A DNA stretch of 34,645 bases, from NCBI GenBank assembly GCA_937129395.1, contig CAKZNE010000183.1:1-34645 (forward strand), in the 5' to 3' direction. The notes beneath the pieces were generated by a model. The model saw only the letters and a list, made by a program, of their open reading frames with translations, was not told the DNA's origin and searched no databases. The DNA is from an uncultured Cryomorphaceae bacterium (GTDB lineage Bacteria > Bacteroidota > Bacteroidia > Flavobacteriales > Schleiferiaceae). Below, piece by piece: positions 1-8,257 of this stretch (the first letter of the stretch is position 1; each line of letters begins with the position of its first letter). Both the position numbers and the translations under genes were made by a program.

Positions 1-117
1 TTTTACGAGAAAAAAAGGCTGCGGTTGAGATCGTTGCCTTGACTGCGCACGCTTTTGAAGCGGATCGACGTAAGTGCTACGACAGTGGAATGGGGCATTT
101 TTTGACTAAACCGATTC
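1..117 (+). other. Likely foreign or chimeric left end (hybrid-kinase receiver fragment)
   Basis: This segment encodes only the last part of a receiver domain of the type found in hybrid histidine kinases. It is visibly richer in G and C than the S24 part that follows. The switch occurs near an EcoRI-type hexamer GAATTC at 118-123. That may be chance, or it may mark a cloning or assembly join. The exact boundary cannot be fixed from this sequence alone. Confidence 0.45.
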
Positions 118-419
118 GAATTCCTGAACTTGAAAAAGTTGACTTTCTGGCTCGTGTTAAAGGTGATAGTATGATTCCTAGTTTCAATAGTGGCGACCTA
201 GTAGCCTGCCGAAAGATTCAAACTGACACCTTTATTCAATGGAACAAGCCTCATTTAATTGATACCATAGATCAAGGCCTAATGGTCAAAAGGGTGAAAA
301 AAGGAAGCGCAGGACATATTGTTGCAGTTTCAGATAATAGCAATTATGATCCTTTTGAAATTCCAAAAGAGCAAATAAGAGGTCTTGCCATTATTGTTGG
401 AGGTGTATTCTTTGAGTAA
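3..419 (+). CDS. Receiver-domain fragment fused in frame to an S24/LexA-type repressor C-terminal domain (5' partial, probably chimeric)
   Basis: One reading frame is open from base 3 to the TAA at 417-419. Its first ~38 codons read like the end of a response-regulator receiver domain (ALTAHAFEADRR, then the conserved Lys in FLTKPI). From about base 118 the protein becomes an S24 peptidase/LexA C-terminal domain: the nucleophile Ser lies in KGDSM, and the general-base Lys is in MVKRV about 40 residues later. The C-terminal SDNSNYDPFEI and IIVGGVFFE are typical of Bacteroidetes XRE-S24 repressors, which act by DNA binding and self-cleavage. The expected N-terminal helix-turn-helix is absent; receiver sequence stands in its place. 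I know of no receiver-S24 family, so the fusion is probably a join between unrelated DNAs. The S24 part is confident, the fusion is not. Confidence 0.7.
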   Translation, partial: LREKKAAVEIVALTAHAFEADRRKCYDSGMGHFLTKPIRIPELEKVDFLARVKGDSMIPSFNSGDLVACRKIQTDTFIQWNKPHLIDTIDQGLMVKRVKKGSAGHIVAVSDNSNYDPFEIPKEQIRGLAIIVGGVFFE

Positions 420-433
420 TAATGAGGCAAAAA

Positions 434-457
434 GGCAAAACCAATAATGAAATAATT
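434..457 (+). repeat. Repeat copy 1 (forward), core AACCAATAATGAAA
   Basis: This 24-base unit begins GGCAAAACC and is identical to the copy at 533-556. It lies 14 bases after the S24 stop codon. With the reverse copy at 489-504 it can form a 16-bp stem. Confidence 0.75.
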
Positions 458-488
458 CAATTTTTCAGGACATTATGTCATTTCTAAA

Positions 489-504
489 TTTCATTATTGG
501 TTTT
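489..504 (-). repeat. Repeat copy 2 (reverse)
   Basis: These 16 bases are the exact reverse complement of AAAACCAATAATGAAA in copies 1 and 3. They are separated from copy 1 by about 32 bases, so a long hairpin could form in DNA or RNA. Confidence 0.75.
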
Positions 505-509
505 AATTC

Positions 510-531
510 TTTTATGGGATTTCCCATAAAA
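510..531. repeat. Short palindrome between repeats 2 and 3
   Basis: Two 10-base arms (TTTTATGGGA and TCCCATAAAA) are separated by only 2 bases. It could be a dimeric protein-binding site or a small hairpin. It lies exactly between the second and third copies of the larger repeat. Confidence 0.5.
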
Positions 532-532
532 C

Positions 533-556
533 GGCAAAACCAATAATGAAATAATT
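533..556 (+). repeat. Repeat copy 3 (forward)
   Basis: This is a 24-base exact duplicate of 434-457, again beginning GGCAAAACC. It can pair with the reverse copy 4 at 700-724 across about 143 bases. Confidence 0.75.
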
Positions 557-699
557 TTTTTTGGCTTTCATTTTAACAAAACCTAACCTTTACAGGCATT
601 CACAAAGCTTTTAATAAACTTTATCTTCAAAAACCAAAGAATTGTCCATAAACCCAAAATGGCCAGATCGCCCATTCTATAAGGTTTTTCCTTTTTTTT

Positions 700-724
700 G
701 CCTTTTTTCATTATTGGTTCTGCC
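700..724 (-). repeat. Repeat copy 4 (reverse, diverged ends)
   Basis: Read on the minus strand it begins GGCAGAACC and contains the 14-base core AACCAATAATGAAA intact. One base differs from copies 1 and 3 in the GGCAAAACC part, and its far end also differs. Confidence 0.65.
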
Positions 725-756
725 TATTATAATTTAATGTTTAATTAAAATGAAAA

Positions 757-795
757 TCAAAAAAAAAACCGCCCCGTAATAACGGAACGGTTTTA
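757..795 (-). terminator. Rho-independent terminator of dnaK
   Basis: The outer arms AAACCG (766-771) and CGGTTT (788-793) enclose inner arms CCGT (774-777) and ACGG (782-785) with a 4-base loop. On the minus strand the hairpin is followed by a run of about ten T. It lies just past the dnaK stop codon. Confidence 0.8.
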
Positions 796-816
796 AAACT
801 TTAAAGCATTAATGAA

Positions 817-2742
817 TTATTTAGTTTCATCTTCTACTTCTTCAAACTCTACATCAGTAACATCATCTGCTGCACCTTCTGCTGAAGGATTTCCAGCATC
901 ACCGGCAGCACCTGCGTCTGGACCAGCTTCTGCTCCGTCTTGTTGAGCCTTATACATTTCTTCAGAAGCGTTTTTCCATGCTTCGTTTATTTTTTCCATA
1001 GCTGCATCAATCGCGGCAATATCTTGACTTTGATGTGCGGCTTTTAATTCAGTTAAAGCAGTTTCAATTGGAGCTTTCTTATCCTCAGATAATTTTTCTC
1101 CAAATTCTTTCAATTGCTTTTCAGTTTGGAAAACCATAGCATCGGCACCATTAATCTTTTCGATTTTTTCTTTGGCTTCTTTATCAGAATCAGCGTTTGC
1201 TTCTGCTTCGTTTTTCATTTTCTCAATTTCCTCTTTCGAAAGTCCAGAAGAAGCTTCAATACGAATACTTTGTTCTTTTCCTGTTGCTTTGTCCTTAGCG
1301 GAAACATTAAGGATACCATTCGCATCAATATCGAAGGTTACCTCAATTTGAGGAATCCCTCTTTGTGCTGGTGGAATATCACTTAAGTGAAAACGACCAA
1401 TTGTTTTATTGTCCTTAGCCATTGGTCTTTCCCCTTGCAATACATGGATTTCAACGGATGGTTGATTATCGCTTGCAGTAGAAAAGGTTTCAGACTTTTT
1501 AGTAGGTACAGTAGTATTGGCTTCGATAAGGTGAGTAAGTACACCACCCATTGTTTCGATACCTAAAGAAAGAGGAGTAACATCTAAAAGAAGTACATCT
1601 TTTACATCTCCAGCTAAAACACCACCTTGAATAGAAGCCCCTAAAGCTACTACTTCATCAGGGTTTACACCTTTAGAAGGTTCTTTACCAAAGAAACTTT
1701 TTACAGCATCTTGAACAGCAGGAATACGAGTACTACCTCCAACAAGAATTACTTCATCGATATCAGAAACATCCATGTCTGCACCTTTAAGAGCAGTTCT
1801 ACATGGCTCAATTGTTCTCTTGATTAAATCATCAGCCAATTGCTCAAATTTTGCACGGCTTAATGTTCTTACCAAGTGCTTAGGGCCGCTAGCAGTTGCC
1901 GTAATATATGGAAGGTTTATTTCTGTGCTACTTGCAGATGAAAGCTCAATTTTTGCTTTTTCAGCCGCTTCTTTTAAACGTTGTAATGCCATTGGATCTT
2001 TAGTAAGATCTACTCCTTCTTCAGCTGTGAATTCTGCTGCCAACCAGTCAATTAATACTTGATCAAAGTCATCACCGCCAAGGTGAGTATCTCCGTCAGT
2101 AGAACGTACCTCAAATACACCGTCTCCCAATTCAAGGATAGATACATCATGAGTACCACCACCACAATCAAATACTACGATTTTTTTGTCTTCGCCTTTT
2201 TTGTCAATACCGTAGGCAAGTGCTGCGGCAGTAGGCTCGTTAATGATTCTTCTTACCTGTAAACCAGCAATCTCACCAGCTTCTTTCGTAGCCTGACGTT
2301 GAGAATCGTTGAAATAAGCAGGTACAGTAATTACAGCTTCTGATACTTCTTGGCCCAAATAATCTTCGGCCGTTTTTTTCATTTTCTGTAAAACCATGGC
2401 AGATAATTCTTGAGGCGTATACATACGACCGTCAATATCTACTCGAGGAGTATTATTATCTCCTTTTACAACTTTATAAGGAACTCTATTTACTTCTTTT
2501 TGAACTTCCGAAAAACTGGAGCCCATAAATCTCTTGATTGAAGAGATAGTTTTTTGCGGGTTGGTAATAGCTTGACGTTTTGCAGGATCTCCTACTTTAC
2601 GCTCTCCACCTTCCACAAATGCTATGATCGATGGTGTGGTTCTTTTACCTTCACTGTTAGGAATTACTACTGGTTCATTTCCTTCCATCACTGCTACGCA
2701 GGAGTTAGTCGTTCCAAGGTCTATTCCAATTATTTTTCCCAT
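817..2742 (-). CDS. dnaK: Chaperone DnaK (Hsp70)
   Basis: ATP-dependent Hsp70 chaperone acting in the cytoplasm with DnaJ and GrpE, neither of which is encoded here. The 641-residue length is normal. The ATPase domain (about 1-380) opens with [10 protein letters not shown] and carries the Bacteroidetes-style phosphate loop [11 protein letters not shown] near residue 195. The substrate-binding domain follows ([13 protein letters not shown] onward), then the helical lid and an acidic C-terminal tail ending FEEVEDETK. It is a single-gene unit with its own terminator. The upstream region carries three TATG(A/C)CAG motifs that may be regulatory. The start is fixed by the canonical [10 protein letters not shown]. 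Confidence 0.98.
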   Translation of the reverse strand: MGKIIGIDLGTTNSCVAVMEGNEPVVIPNSEGKRTTPSIIAFVEGGERKVGDPAKRQAITNPQKTISSIKRFMGSSFSEVQKEVNRVPYKVVKGDNNTPRVDIDGRMYTPQELSAMVLQKMKKTAEDYLGQEVSEAVITVPAYFNDSQRQATKEAGEIAGLQVRRIINEPTAAALAYGIDKKGEDKKIVVFDCGGGTHDVSILELGDGVFEVRSTDGDTHLGGDDFDQVLIDWLAAEFTAEEGVDLTKDPMALQRLKEAAEKAKIELSSASSTEINLPYITATASGPKHLVRTLSRAKFEQLADDLIKRTIEPCRTALKGADMDVSDIDEVILVGGSTRIPAVQDAVKSFFGKEPSKGVNPDEVVALGASIQGGVLAGDVKDVLLLDVTPLSLGIETMGGVLTHLIEANTTVPTKKSETFSTASDNQPSVEIHVLQGERPMAKDNKTIGRFHLSDIPPAQRGIPQIEVTFDIDANGILNVSAKDKATGKEQSIRIEASSGLSKEEIEKMKNEAEANADSDKEAKEKIEKINGADAMVFQTEKQLKEFGEKLSEDKKAPIETALTELKAAHQSQDIAAIDAAMEKINEAWKNASEEMYKAQQDGAEAGPDAGAAGDAGNPSAEGAADDVTDVEFEEVEDETK

Positions 2743-2818
2743 TTTTTACTAATTATTAGGATTTGGTAATTTATTTTCTTTCCAACAAATGTCAATCTTT
2801 ATGCCAGTGGAGGAAAAC

Positions 2819-2850
2819 AAAAAAGCCTGCCATTTATGACAGACTTTTTT
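2819..2850 (-). terminator. Terminator hairpin downstream of the unknown lipoprotein gene
   Basis: Fifteen-base arms at 2819-2833 and 2836-2850 match at 13 positions. The two mismatches become G-U pairs only in minus-strand RNA, and the minus-strand hairpin ends in TTTTTTGTTTT. It therefore most likely ends transcription of the minus-strand lipoprotein gene, just upstream of dnaK. Confidence 0.65.
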
Positions 2851-2898
2851 GTTTTTAAAAATAATATGACAGTCTTTTTAGGTGTCTTAATGTCAGAT

Positions 2899-3999
2899 TT
2901 ACAGGCAGTCTATTGTAATGTTGCTGCCAACGTCTTTGCAAATACAGGTATCCGTTCCTTGCAATCGAATAAATCGCAGTGGACACATATCTGGATTTAT
3001 CAGAAGGTTATCTTTTAAGGAAACAGGATTTCCACTTGAATTGAATTGAATATTGTCGTACTCCTTTTTAAATCGGCTTGCTAAAATTCCGATGCCATTG
3101 TCAACCAAGCCTAAAGCATCAGCAGGGTTCGGTCTGTTTTGGTTAATTCCAGTACTAGGCGTTTTTAATTCCGAATAAGTAAGGAAATTTTGATCTGCTG
3201 CCCAAAATTCAAATTTAATTCTTTGAAATTCTCTAAGCACATTGGCTTTTACTGGTATTCTGTTGGCAATAAGCCCAAATAAGCCATCAGTGCCTCCCGA
3301 TGGTCCTATTGTATATTCAGTTCTTGGCCTTTGTTCTCCGTACTTAAATCGGATAGAATCTTCCCTAACCAATCCTGTGTTTTGGTCAATTTCTCTCCAA
3401 TAAAAATTCATATAAACTTGAAAAAGAGCAGCACTTGCAAGTTCACGACTGTCATTGTTATCAAATTTTAAAGTTGAAGATCTTAGTGTTGCCGTGTTTG
3501 AAGTTGAGTTGAATAAAATGCTACTTCCTGAAATACTAATCTTATTCGGATTTAGAATGTTGGTTCTAGCCTTTGTAATTCCTTCGTTTGGTTTGGTGAT
3601 TACCACCTCATATTCAAATTCTGAACTAATTGGGGTAGCACTAGGGATTTTGTAAATCCGATAATCACTTCCTACATCAAAAGGACCATTATCGTTTAAA
3701 GTTATGCTGCGGTCCTCAATTAAAGTAGTGGTTCCTTGAAGGTTATCGTCTTCATCATACCAATTTAATTCCACTGCCAAACTGCTGTAAAAAAAAGAAT
3801 CTGGCTCGCTAAATGAATTTGAAGCAGCCTCAGAACCCAAATAACCTCTTTCAATTCTAATGAAATTTTCATCAGACAAAGGGTCAATAAGCCCAAACAC
3901 AACTGTGGTGTCTTTCCAGTCGGCTGTAATTTTTAATTCATTATCACAAGAACTTATAGTTAAAACTAAAAGGAATGATAGAAAATAGAATAGACGCAT
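2899..3999 (-). CDS. Unknown Bacteroidetes lipoprotein (resembles DUF4249 in layout)
   Basis: This 366-residue protein begins with a short lipoprotein signal peptide, MRLFYFLSFLLVLTISSC, with Cys18 as the lipidation site. It is probably anchored facing the periplasm or cell surface. The mature part is rich in Ser, Asn and aromatic residues and looks beta-rich. The early segment (VVFGLIDPLSDENFIRIERGY) and overall size recall the DUF4249 family seen beside TonB-dependent receptors, but I cannot confirm membership and no receptor gene adjoins it. Four Cys lie within the last ~30 residues (DMCPLRF, TCICKD, final CL), suggesting a disulfide-stabilised C-terminus. It is transcribed divergently from panB. 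Confidence 0.75.
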   Translation of the reverse strand: MRLFYFLSFLLVLTISSCDNELKITADWKDTTVVFGLIDPLSDENFIRIERGYLGSEAASNSFSEPDSFFYSSLAVELNWYDEDDNLQGTTTLIEDRSITLNDNGPFDVGSDYRIYKIPSATPISSEFEYEVVITKPNEGITKARTNILNPNKISISGSSILFNSTSNTATLRSSTLKFDNNDSRELASAALFQVYMNFYWREIDQNTGLVREDSIRFKYGEQRPRTEYTIGPSGGTDGLFGLIANRIPVKANVLREFQRIKFEFWAADQNFLTYSELKTPSTGINQNRPNPADALGLVDNGIGILASRFKKEYDNIQFNSSGNPVSLKDNLLINPDMCPLRFIRLQGTDTCICKDVGSNITIDCL

Positions 4000-4118
4000 T
4001 TATTATAAATTATGGTTCTTTGACTCTGCAATCAGTAAATGGTTGTTTTAAAACCAAAGGCTACAAAGATGGCCGCAAAAATATAACTTTGTACCAATCA
4101 TCCTAGATTATTTTAAAT

Positions 4119-4937
4119 ATGTCCATAGCTAAATCTGATTTTAAGAAAGTAACCACGAATACGGTTCAGGAAATGAAAAGGAAAGGGGAGAAGATTTCCA
4201 TGCTCACCGCCTATGATTATACCCTTGCCAAAATTATCGATTCTGCTGGTATAGATGTAATTCTGGTTGGGGATTCTGCCTCCAATGTAATGGCTGGACA
4301 TGAAACTACGCTACCCATTACTTTGGATCAAATGATTTACCATGCAAGCTCGGTTATTAGAGCGATAGATAGAGCTTTGGTGGTTGTGGATTTACCTTTC
4401 GGGAGTTACCAAGGAAATTCCAAAGGTGCCTTAAGTTCTGCCGTTCGAATTATGAAAGAAAGTGGAGCACATGCCGTAAAATTAGAAGGAGGAGTGGAAA
4501 TTTTAAATTCTATACAACGAATTTTAAGTGCCGGAATTCCTGTAATGGGACATCTAGGTTTAACCCCTCAGTCCATTTATAAGTTTGGAACCTACTCTGT
4601 TAGAGCCAAAGAAGAGGAAGAAGCAGAAAAATTATTAGCCGACGCTAGAGCTTTGGAAGAAGCTGGTTGTTTTGCCCTTGTTTTGGAAAAAATTCCTGCG
4701 AAATTGGCGAAAAGGGTAGCTGAAACTCTAACCATTCCTATTATTGGCATTGGCGCCGGTGGTGATGTTGATGGACAGGTTTTAGTCTTACACGATATGC
4801 TTGGGATGACTCATGAATTTGAACCTCGGTTTTTAAGAAGGTATTTAAATCTTTTTGAAAGTATTGGTGATGCCGTAAAGGATTATGTGAAAGATGTGAA
4901 GTCTGAAGATTTCCCAAATTCTAAAGAACAGTACTAA
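4119..4937 (+). CDS. panB: 3-methyl-2-oxobutanoate hydroxymethyltransferase PanB
   Basis: PanB transfers a hydroxymethyl group from 5,10-methylene-tetrahydrofolate to alpha-ketoisovalerate, giving ketopantoate for pantothenate and CoA synthesis in the cytoplasm. At 272 residues it matches the family. The expected Mg-binding and catalytic positions are visible: Asp52 in VGDS, Asp91 in VVDLPFGS, Glu123 in KLEGG and Glu190 in LVLEKIP. The IGIGAG and [12 protein letters not shown] blocks lie near 209-229. A TAnnTTTG element at 4084-4091 could be part of its promoter, although no good -33 box accompanies it. The next gene starts on the base after its stop codon. Confidence 0.96.
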   Translation: MSIAKSDFKKVTTNTVQEMKRKGEKISMLTAYDYTLAKIIDSAGIDVILVGDSASNVMAGHETTLPITLDQMIYHASSVIRAIDRALVVVDLPFGSYQGNSKGALSSAVRIMKESGAHAVKLEGGVEILNSIQRILSAGIPVMGHLGLTPQSIYKFGTYSVRAKEEEEAEKLLADARALEEAGCFALVLEKIPAKLAKRVAETLTIPIIGIGAGGDVDGQVLVLHDMLGMTHEFEPRFLRRYLNLFESIGDAVKDYVKDVKSEDFPNSKEQY

Positions 4938-5642
4938 TTGTCATTAAAAAAAGCTAGAATATTATTTGAGGACAATCATTTGATTATTGTCAATAAACTC
5001 GCTGGAGAACTTGTTCAAGGAGATTTTACTGGGGATAAACCTTTATTGGAAATTGTAAGGGATTATATAAAGGTGAAATACGAAAAACCGGGAAATGTAT
5101 TTGTTGGTTTAGTACATCGATTGGATAGACCCACCTCCGGAATTGTGGTTTTCGCGAAAACTTCTAAGGCCTTAACTCGGATGAATGCTTTGTTTGAGAA
5201 GAGGGATGTTGATAAAAGATATTGGACTTTAATAAAAGAAAAGCCGCGGCAAACCACAGAACGCTTGGTTCACTATTTAAAAAAAGACCCCGCAAAAAAT
5301 AAATCCTTTACCTACAGGAAGGAACAAAATGGGGTAAAAAAGGCTGCTCTTAGCTATTCTGTTTTGGCAAAATCGGAGTCATTCTATTTATTGGAAATTG
5401 AATTGGAAACTGGAAGACATCACCAAATAAGGGTTCAATTAGCCTCCATTGGCTGCCCCATCAAAGGGGATTTGAAATATGGTTTCCCGAGGAGTAATAA
5501 AGATGCTAGCATTTCCCTTCATGCAAGATCTCTTTCTTTTGTTCACCCAGTTAGCAAGGAATTAATAAATGTAAAAGCTCCATTGCCCTTAAGCGACAAT
5601 GTTTGGAAATACTTTAATAGTTTGGAAATTTCCAAAATTTAA
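4938..5642 (+). CDS. RluA-family RNA pseudouridine synthase (TTG start)
   Basis: This converts specific uridines to pseudouridine in ribosomal or transfer RNA; the target cannot be read from sequence. The catalytic signature HRLDRPTSG (60-68) contains the nucleophilic Asp63, and GRHHQIRVQLA near 155 is the second RluA-family block. The 234-residue protein has no N-terminal S4 RNA-binding domain. The in-frame codon just before position 4938 is the panB stop and the first in-frame ATG is about residue 83, inside the fold, so TTG at 4938 is the best start. This implies translation coupled to panB. Confidence 0.92.
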   Translation: MSLKKARILFEDNHLIIVNKLAGELVQGDFTGDKPLLEIVRDYIKVKYEKPGNVFVGLVHRLDRPTSGIVVFAKTSKALTRMNALFEKRDVDKRYWTLIKEKPRQTTERLVHYLKKDPAKNKSFTYRKEQNGVKKAALSYSVLAKSESFYLLEIELETGRHHQIRVQLASIGCPIKGDLKYGFPRSNKDASISLHARSLSFVHPVSKELINVKAPLPLSDNVWKYFNSLEISKI

Positions 5643-5645
5643 TAG

Positions 5646-6278
5646 ATGCAGTTACTAATAGAAATAAGCATCTTTTTGTTGGTTCTTGTCCTTCTGCAAT
5701 ATATTGTTTCAATAAAAACAAGAAAGAATGATAGGCCCAAGACAGCAAGTTCCAAACAAATCGAAAAATTTAAAAATGGCATTCTAGGCTTTTTTATTTT
5801 CGCTTGCTTAAGTTTTATTCTTATTTATTTCAGCCTTTTTCTTTTCCATAGAATTGCGGGTTTTGAATATTTCCTTTTTGTAGAATCTATCAGTTTAATC
5901 TTACCCGCATTGGTTTTGGGGTATGTACTTAGTTTTCTTCAAAATAACAAATCTGATGAACAGGAAGTTGAAAAAAACAAGACTAAAAGGATTAAAAAAA
6001 TAATGAAGGTTGGTCTAACTCTAGTCCTTGTTGCCTTTCTTTTATTTGTTGATTTCAGTCATTATTTGCGGTTGGATAAGCGGTATTTATATTTTAAGGT
6101 GTCCAATGAGCCCGAGAAAGTTATTCCACTATCGTCCATTTTAGAAATCAAAGAATCAGAGAATTTACATTTCACAATTTATTGTCAAGATTTGGAAATT
6201 AAAACTGATAAACTAGGTGGTGATATTCAGGCTTTTATCAGCGAGTTGAAAAGGAAAAAGAAGGAGTTAAATAAATAA
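5646..6278 (+). CDS. Unknown membrane protein with basic linker and soluble C-terminal domain
   Basis: I do not recognise this 210-residue protein. It has an N-terminal membrane segment (about 3-23), then three further hydrophobic segments around 47-70, 76-97 and 122-140. Strongly basic, charged linkers separate them (RKNDRPKTASSK, and EVEKNKTKRIKK). The last ~65 residues (LYFKVSNEPEKVIPLSSILEIKE onward) look like a small beta-rich cytosolic domain, reminiscent of PH-like modules, ending in KRKKKELNK. It begins 3 bases after the pseudouridine synthase stop and is probably co-transcribed with it. Confidence 0.7.
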   Translation: MQLLIEISIFLLVLVLLQYIVSIKTRKNDRPKTASSKQIEKFKNGILGFFIFACLSFILIYFSLFLFHRIAGFEYFLFVESISLILPALVLGYVLSFLQNNKSDEQEVEKNKTKRIKKIMKVGLTLVLVAFLLFVDFSHYLRLDKRYLYFKVSNEPEKVIPLSSILEIKESENLHFTIYCQDLEIKTDKLGGDIQAFISELKRKKKELNK

Positions 6279-6330
6279 TTTTCAAACTGACTCATTTTCC
6301 ATTATTTTCAACTTTTGAAAATTGTTTAAT

Positions 6331-7668
6331 ATGGAAGAGGAGAGATCCAAAATATCCCTAAACCAAAACCAATCTCGAGATTCTAAATCCAGGGAAGATT
6401 TGGGGCAAAATTGGGAAATATTAGACCCCAATTTGGCAGAAAGCAGAAGAGGGTTTTTGAAAAAAGGCGCATTGATAACTGCGGCGAGTCTCCTGGGTAC
6501 TCCTATGGTTTTTGGGAAATTGTTTCCATCCAACCTAATACCAATTGGGCTAGGTAACTCTAATGACGATTTTCAAATTCTAGGAAAAAGCGATCAACTT
6601 AAAATATTAAACCAAAGGCCTGTTAATGCTGAGGTTCCTCCTCATTTATTAAATGACTTTAGTACTCCCAACGAGCTCATTTTTGTTAGAAATAATGGTA
6701 TTCCACCATTAAATCCAGATCCACAAAAATGGGTTTTAGAAATTGAGGGGGAATCTGCGACGCAAAAAGTCAGCATTAGCATACAAGATTTAAAATCAAA
6801 GTTTAGCCATTACAGTTACCACTTAACTTTAGAATGTGGTGGAAATGGTAGAGCGGAATTTAATCCCCCTGCTGCTGGAAATCAATGGACAACTGGTGCC
6901 ATTGCTTGTGCAAAATGGACAGGTGTAAGATTAAAAGATGTACTGGAATTTGTAGGAGTAAAGGAAGATGCTGTTTACGTCGCCTATTATGGTGAGGATA
7001 CTCATTTGAGTGGGGATAATTCAAAAGTTGTTATTTCTCGAGGGGTGCCAATTAAAAAGGCATTGCAAGAAGAATCATTAATTGCTTGGGCAGTAAATGA
7101 TAAGGATATTCCTATTATGAATGGCTTTCCCTTGCGTTTGGTATTTGGTGGATGGCCGGCATCATGCTCCGGAAAATGGCTTTCTAAAATTGTTATCCGA
7201 AATAAAGTTCATGATGGCCCCAAAATGCTTGGAAAATCTTATCGGGTGCCTTGCAAACCTGTAATTCCAGGAGAAAAGGTAGATGATGAAGATATGTGCA
7301 TTATTGAATCCATGCCAGTGAAATCTTTGATTACAAAACCCAAGTCGGGCGGGATTTTAACTAAAACTAATAAGCTAATTGTTCAAGGAAAGGCTTGGGC
7401 TGGAGATCTGTTTGTTGCAAAAATGGAGGTTTCAATAAATTTTGGAAAGACCTGGCAAAAAGCAAAATTGGAAAAAGCAGTAAATAAAACAGCATGGCAG
7501 GAGTGGGAATTGGAAGTTCAATTTCCTGAAAACGGCTATTATGAAGTTTGGGCAAAAGCAACAGATTCTGAAGGCAGTTCACAGCCTATGGTAGTGCCTT
7601 CGTGGAATCCAAAGGGTTATTTGAATAATGCCGCTCATAGAATTGCAATAAAAGTGGATCGTGTTTAA
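6331..7668 (+). CDS. Tat-exported molybdopterin sulfite dehydrogenase (SorA-like)
   Basis: Member of the sulfite oxidase fold family, expected to oxidise sulfite to sulfate in the periplasm and pass electrons to a cytochrome c. A twin-arginine signal SRRGFLKKG (38-46) precedes a hydrophobic stretch, fitting export of a folded molybdenum-cofactor protein. The Mo-binding domain spans about 120-290 with the metal-ligand Cys169 in LTLECGGNGR. The C-terminal dimerisation domain covers about 320-440 (VSINFGKTWQKA onward). The ATG at 6331 is preferred over an upstream TTG at 6322. The following genes encode a microprotein, a cytochrome c and a sulfurtransferase, which supports the role. Substrate specificity is inferred, since related enzymes reduce or oxidise other compounds. 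Confidence 0.88.
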   Translation: MEEERSKISLNQNQSRDSKSREDLGQNWEILDPNLAESRRGFLKKGALITAASLLGTPMVFGKLFPSNLIPIGLGNSNDDFQILGKSDQLKILNQRPVNAEVPPHLLNDFSTPNELIFVRNNGIPPLNPDPQKWVLEIEGESATQKVSISIQDLKSKFSHYSYHLTLECGGNGRAEFNPPAAGNQWTTGAIACAKWTGVRLKDVLEFVGVKEDAVYVAYYGEDTHLSGDNSKVVISRGVPIKKALQEESLIAWAVNDKDIPIMNGFPLRLVFGGWPASCSGKWLSKIVIRNKVHDGPKMLGKSYRVPCKPVIPGEKVDDEDMCIIESMPVKSLITKPKSGGILTKTNKLIVQGKAWAGDLFVAKMEVSINFGKTWQKAKLEKAVNKTAWQEWELEVQFPENGYYEVWAKATDSEGSSQPMVVPSWNPKGYLNNAAHRIAIKVDRV

Positions 7669-7784
7669 TGGAAAATGAAAATCGAAATTTTCTCTTGGCC
7701 ATTTTCAAATGGTTGAAAAATATTAATCTGCTTTTGATAATTACGGTCCTTTTGTGGCTGGTTTTGATTTTTAATAAACTGTAA
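7668..7784 (+). CDS. 38-residue single-span membrane microprotein
   Basis: The ATG at 7668-7670 overlaps the stop of the sulfite dehydrogenase gene (TAATG), and the frame runs to TAA at 7782-7784. The product starts MENENRNFLLAIFKWLKN and continues into one strongly hydrophobic helix (NLLLIITVLLWLVLIF), ending NKL. It sits between the dehydrogenase and its cytochrome with no spare bases, so it is probably a real, translationally coupled gene. A role in assembling or anchoring the dehydrogenase-cytochrome pair is inference from position only. Confidence 0.7.
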   Translation: MENENRNFLLAIFKWLKNINLLLIITVLLWLVLIFNKL

Positions 7785-7786
7785 AG

Positions 7787-8257
7787 TTGATAGAAAGCTC
7801 AGAAAATATCAAACTAAAAGAACAAATCCATAAACGGATCCAATGGATGATTCGCCTAATTGGACTAAATCTAATTTTGCTTTTAGTTTGGTTTTACATT
7901 CCTCAAAAAGTAGAAATTGAGAATATAAAACCAATTTTGTCCGAACCCATGTTGGCAATAGGCTCTATCGATCCAGATTCTCAATTAGTTGTGGATGAAG
8001 GCTATATTCAGGTGAAACAGCATTGTCAATCTTGTCACAGTATGGCTCTTGTAACACAAAACTATTTTAGCAGAGAGGTTTGGTTGGAGAAAATACGGTG
8101 GATGCAAGCCGAACAAAATTTGGCTGACTTAGGAGAAAGTGAAAAACCCATTTTGGATTATTTGGCAAAACATTATAATCAAAACCATAAACCGGGGGGA
8201 AAATCCATTTCTGGAAGAAGAAGAAATTTAGATCCAGAATGGTACAAATTAGACTAA
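7787..8257 (+). CDS. Membrane-anchored monoheme cytochrome c (SorB-like)
   Basis: Probable electron acceptor for the sulfite dehydrogenase. The 156-residue protein has an N-terminal membrane anchor at about 22-38 (MIRLIGLNLILLLVWFYIP) and one c-type heme motif, CQSCH (80-84). Met106 in EKIRWMQAEQNL is a candidate sixth ligand, and the helix EKPILDYLAKHY matches the end of SorB-type cytochromes. The start is TTG, 2 bases after the microprotein stop. The next in-frame ATG would be residue 21, right at the membrane helix. Its last 19 bases overlap the next gene. Confidence 0.85.
   Translation: MIESSENIKLKEQIHKRIQWMIRLIGLNLILLLVWFYIPQKVEIENIKPILSEPMLAIGSIDPDSQLVVDEGYIQVKQHCQSCHSMALVTQNYFSREVWLEKIRWMQAEQNLADLGESEKPILDYLAKHYNQNHKPGGKSISGRRRNLDPEWYKLD

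Larger units (their letters stand above)
420..816. other. Non-coding region with alternating inverted repeats and the dnaK terminator
   Basis: This ~400-base gap lies between the S24 gene and the 3' end of dnaK. I see no credible coding sequence in it. It contains four copies of AACCAATAATGAAA in alternating orientation, a 10-bp-arm palindrome at 510-531, and a terminator hairpin serving dnaK at 757-795. The stretch 560-700 is AT-rich and shows nothing I can name. Confidence 0.6.

Noticed and set aside
420-816. Repeats considered as a CRISPR array
   Set aside because: Copies alternate in orientation, spacers are unequal (about 30 to 140 bases), and there are no cas genes.
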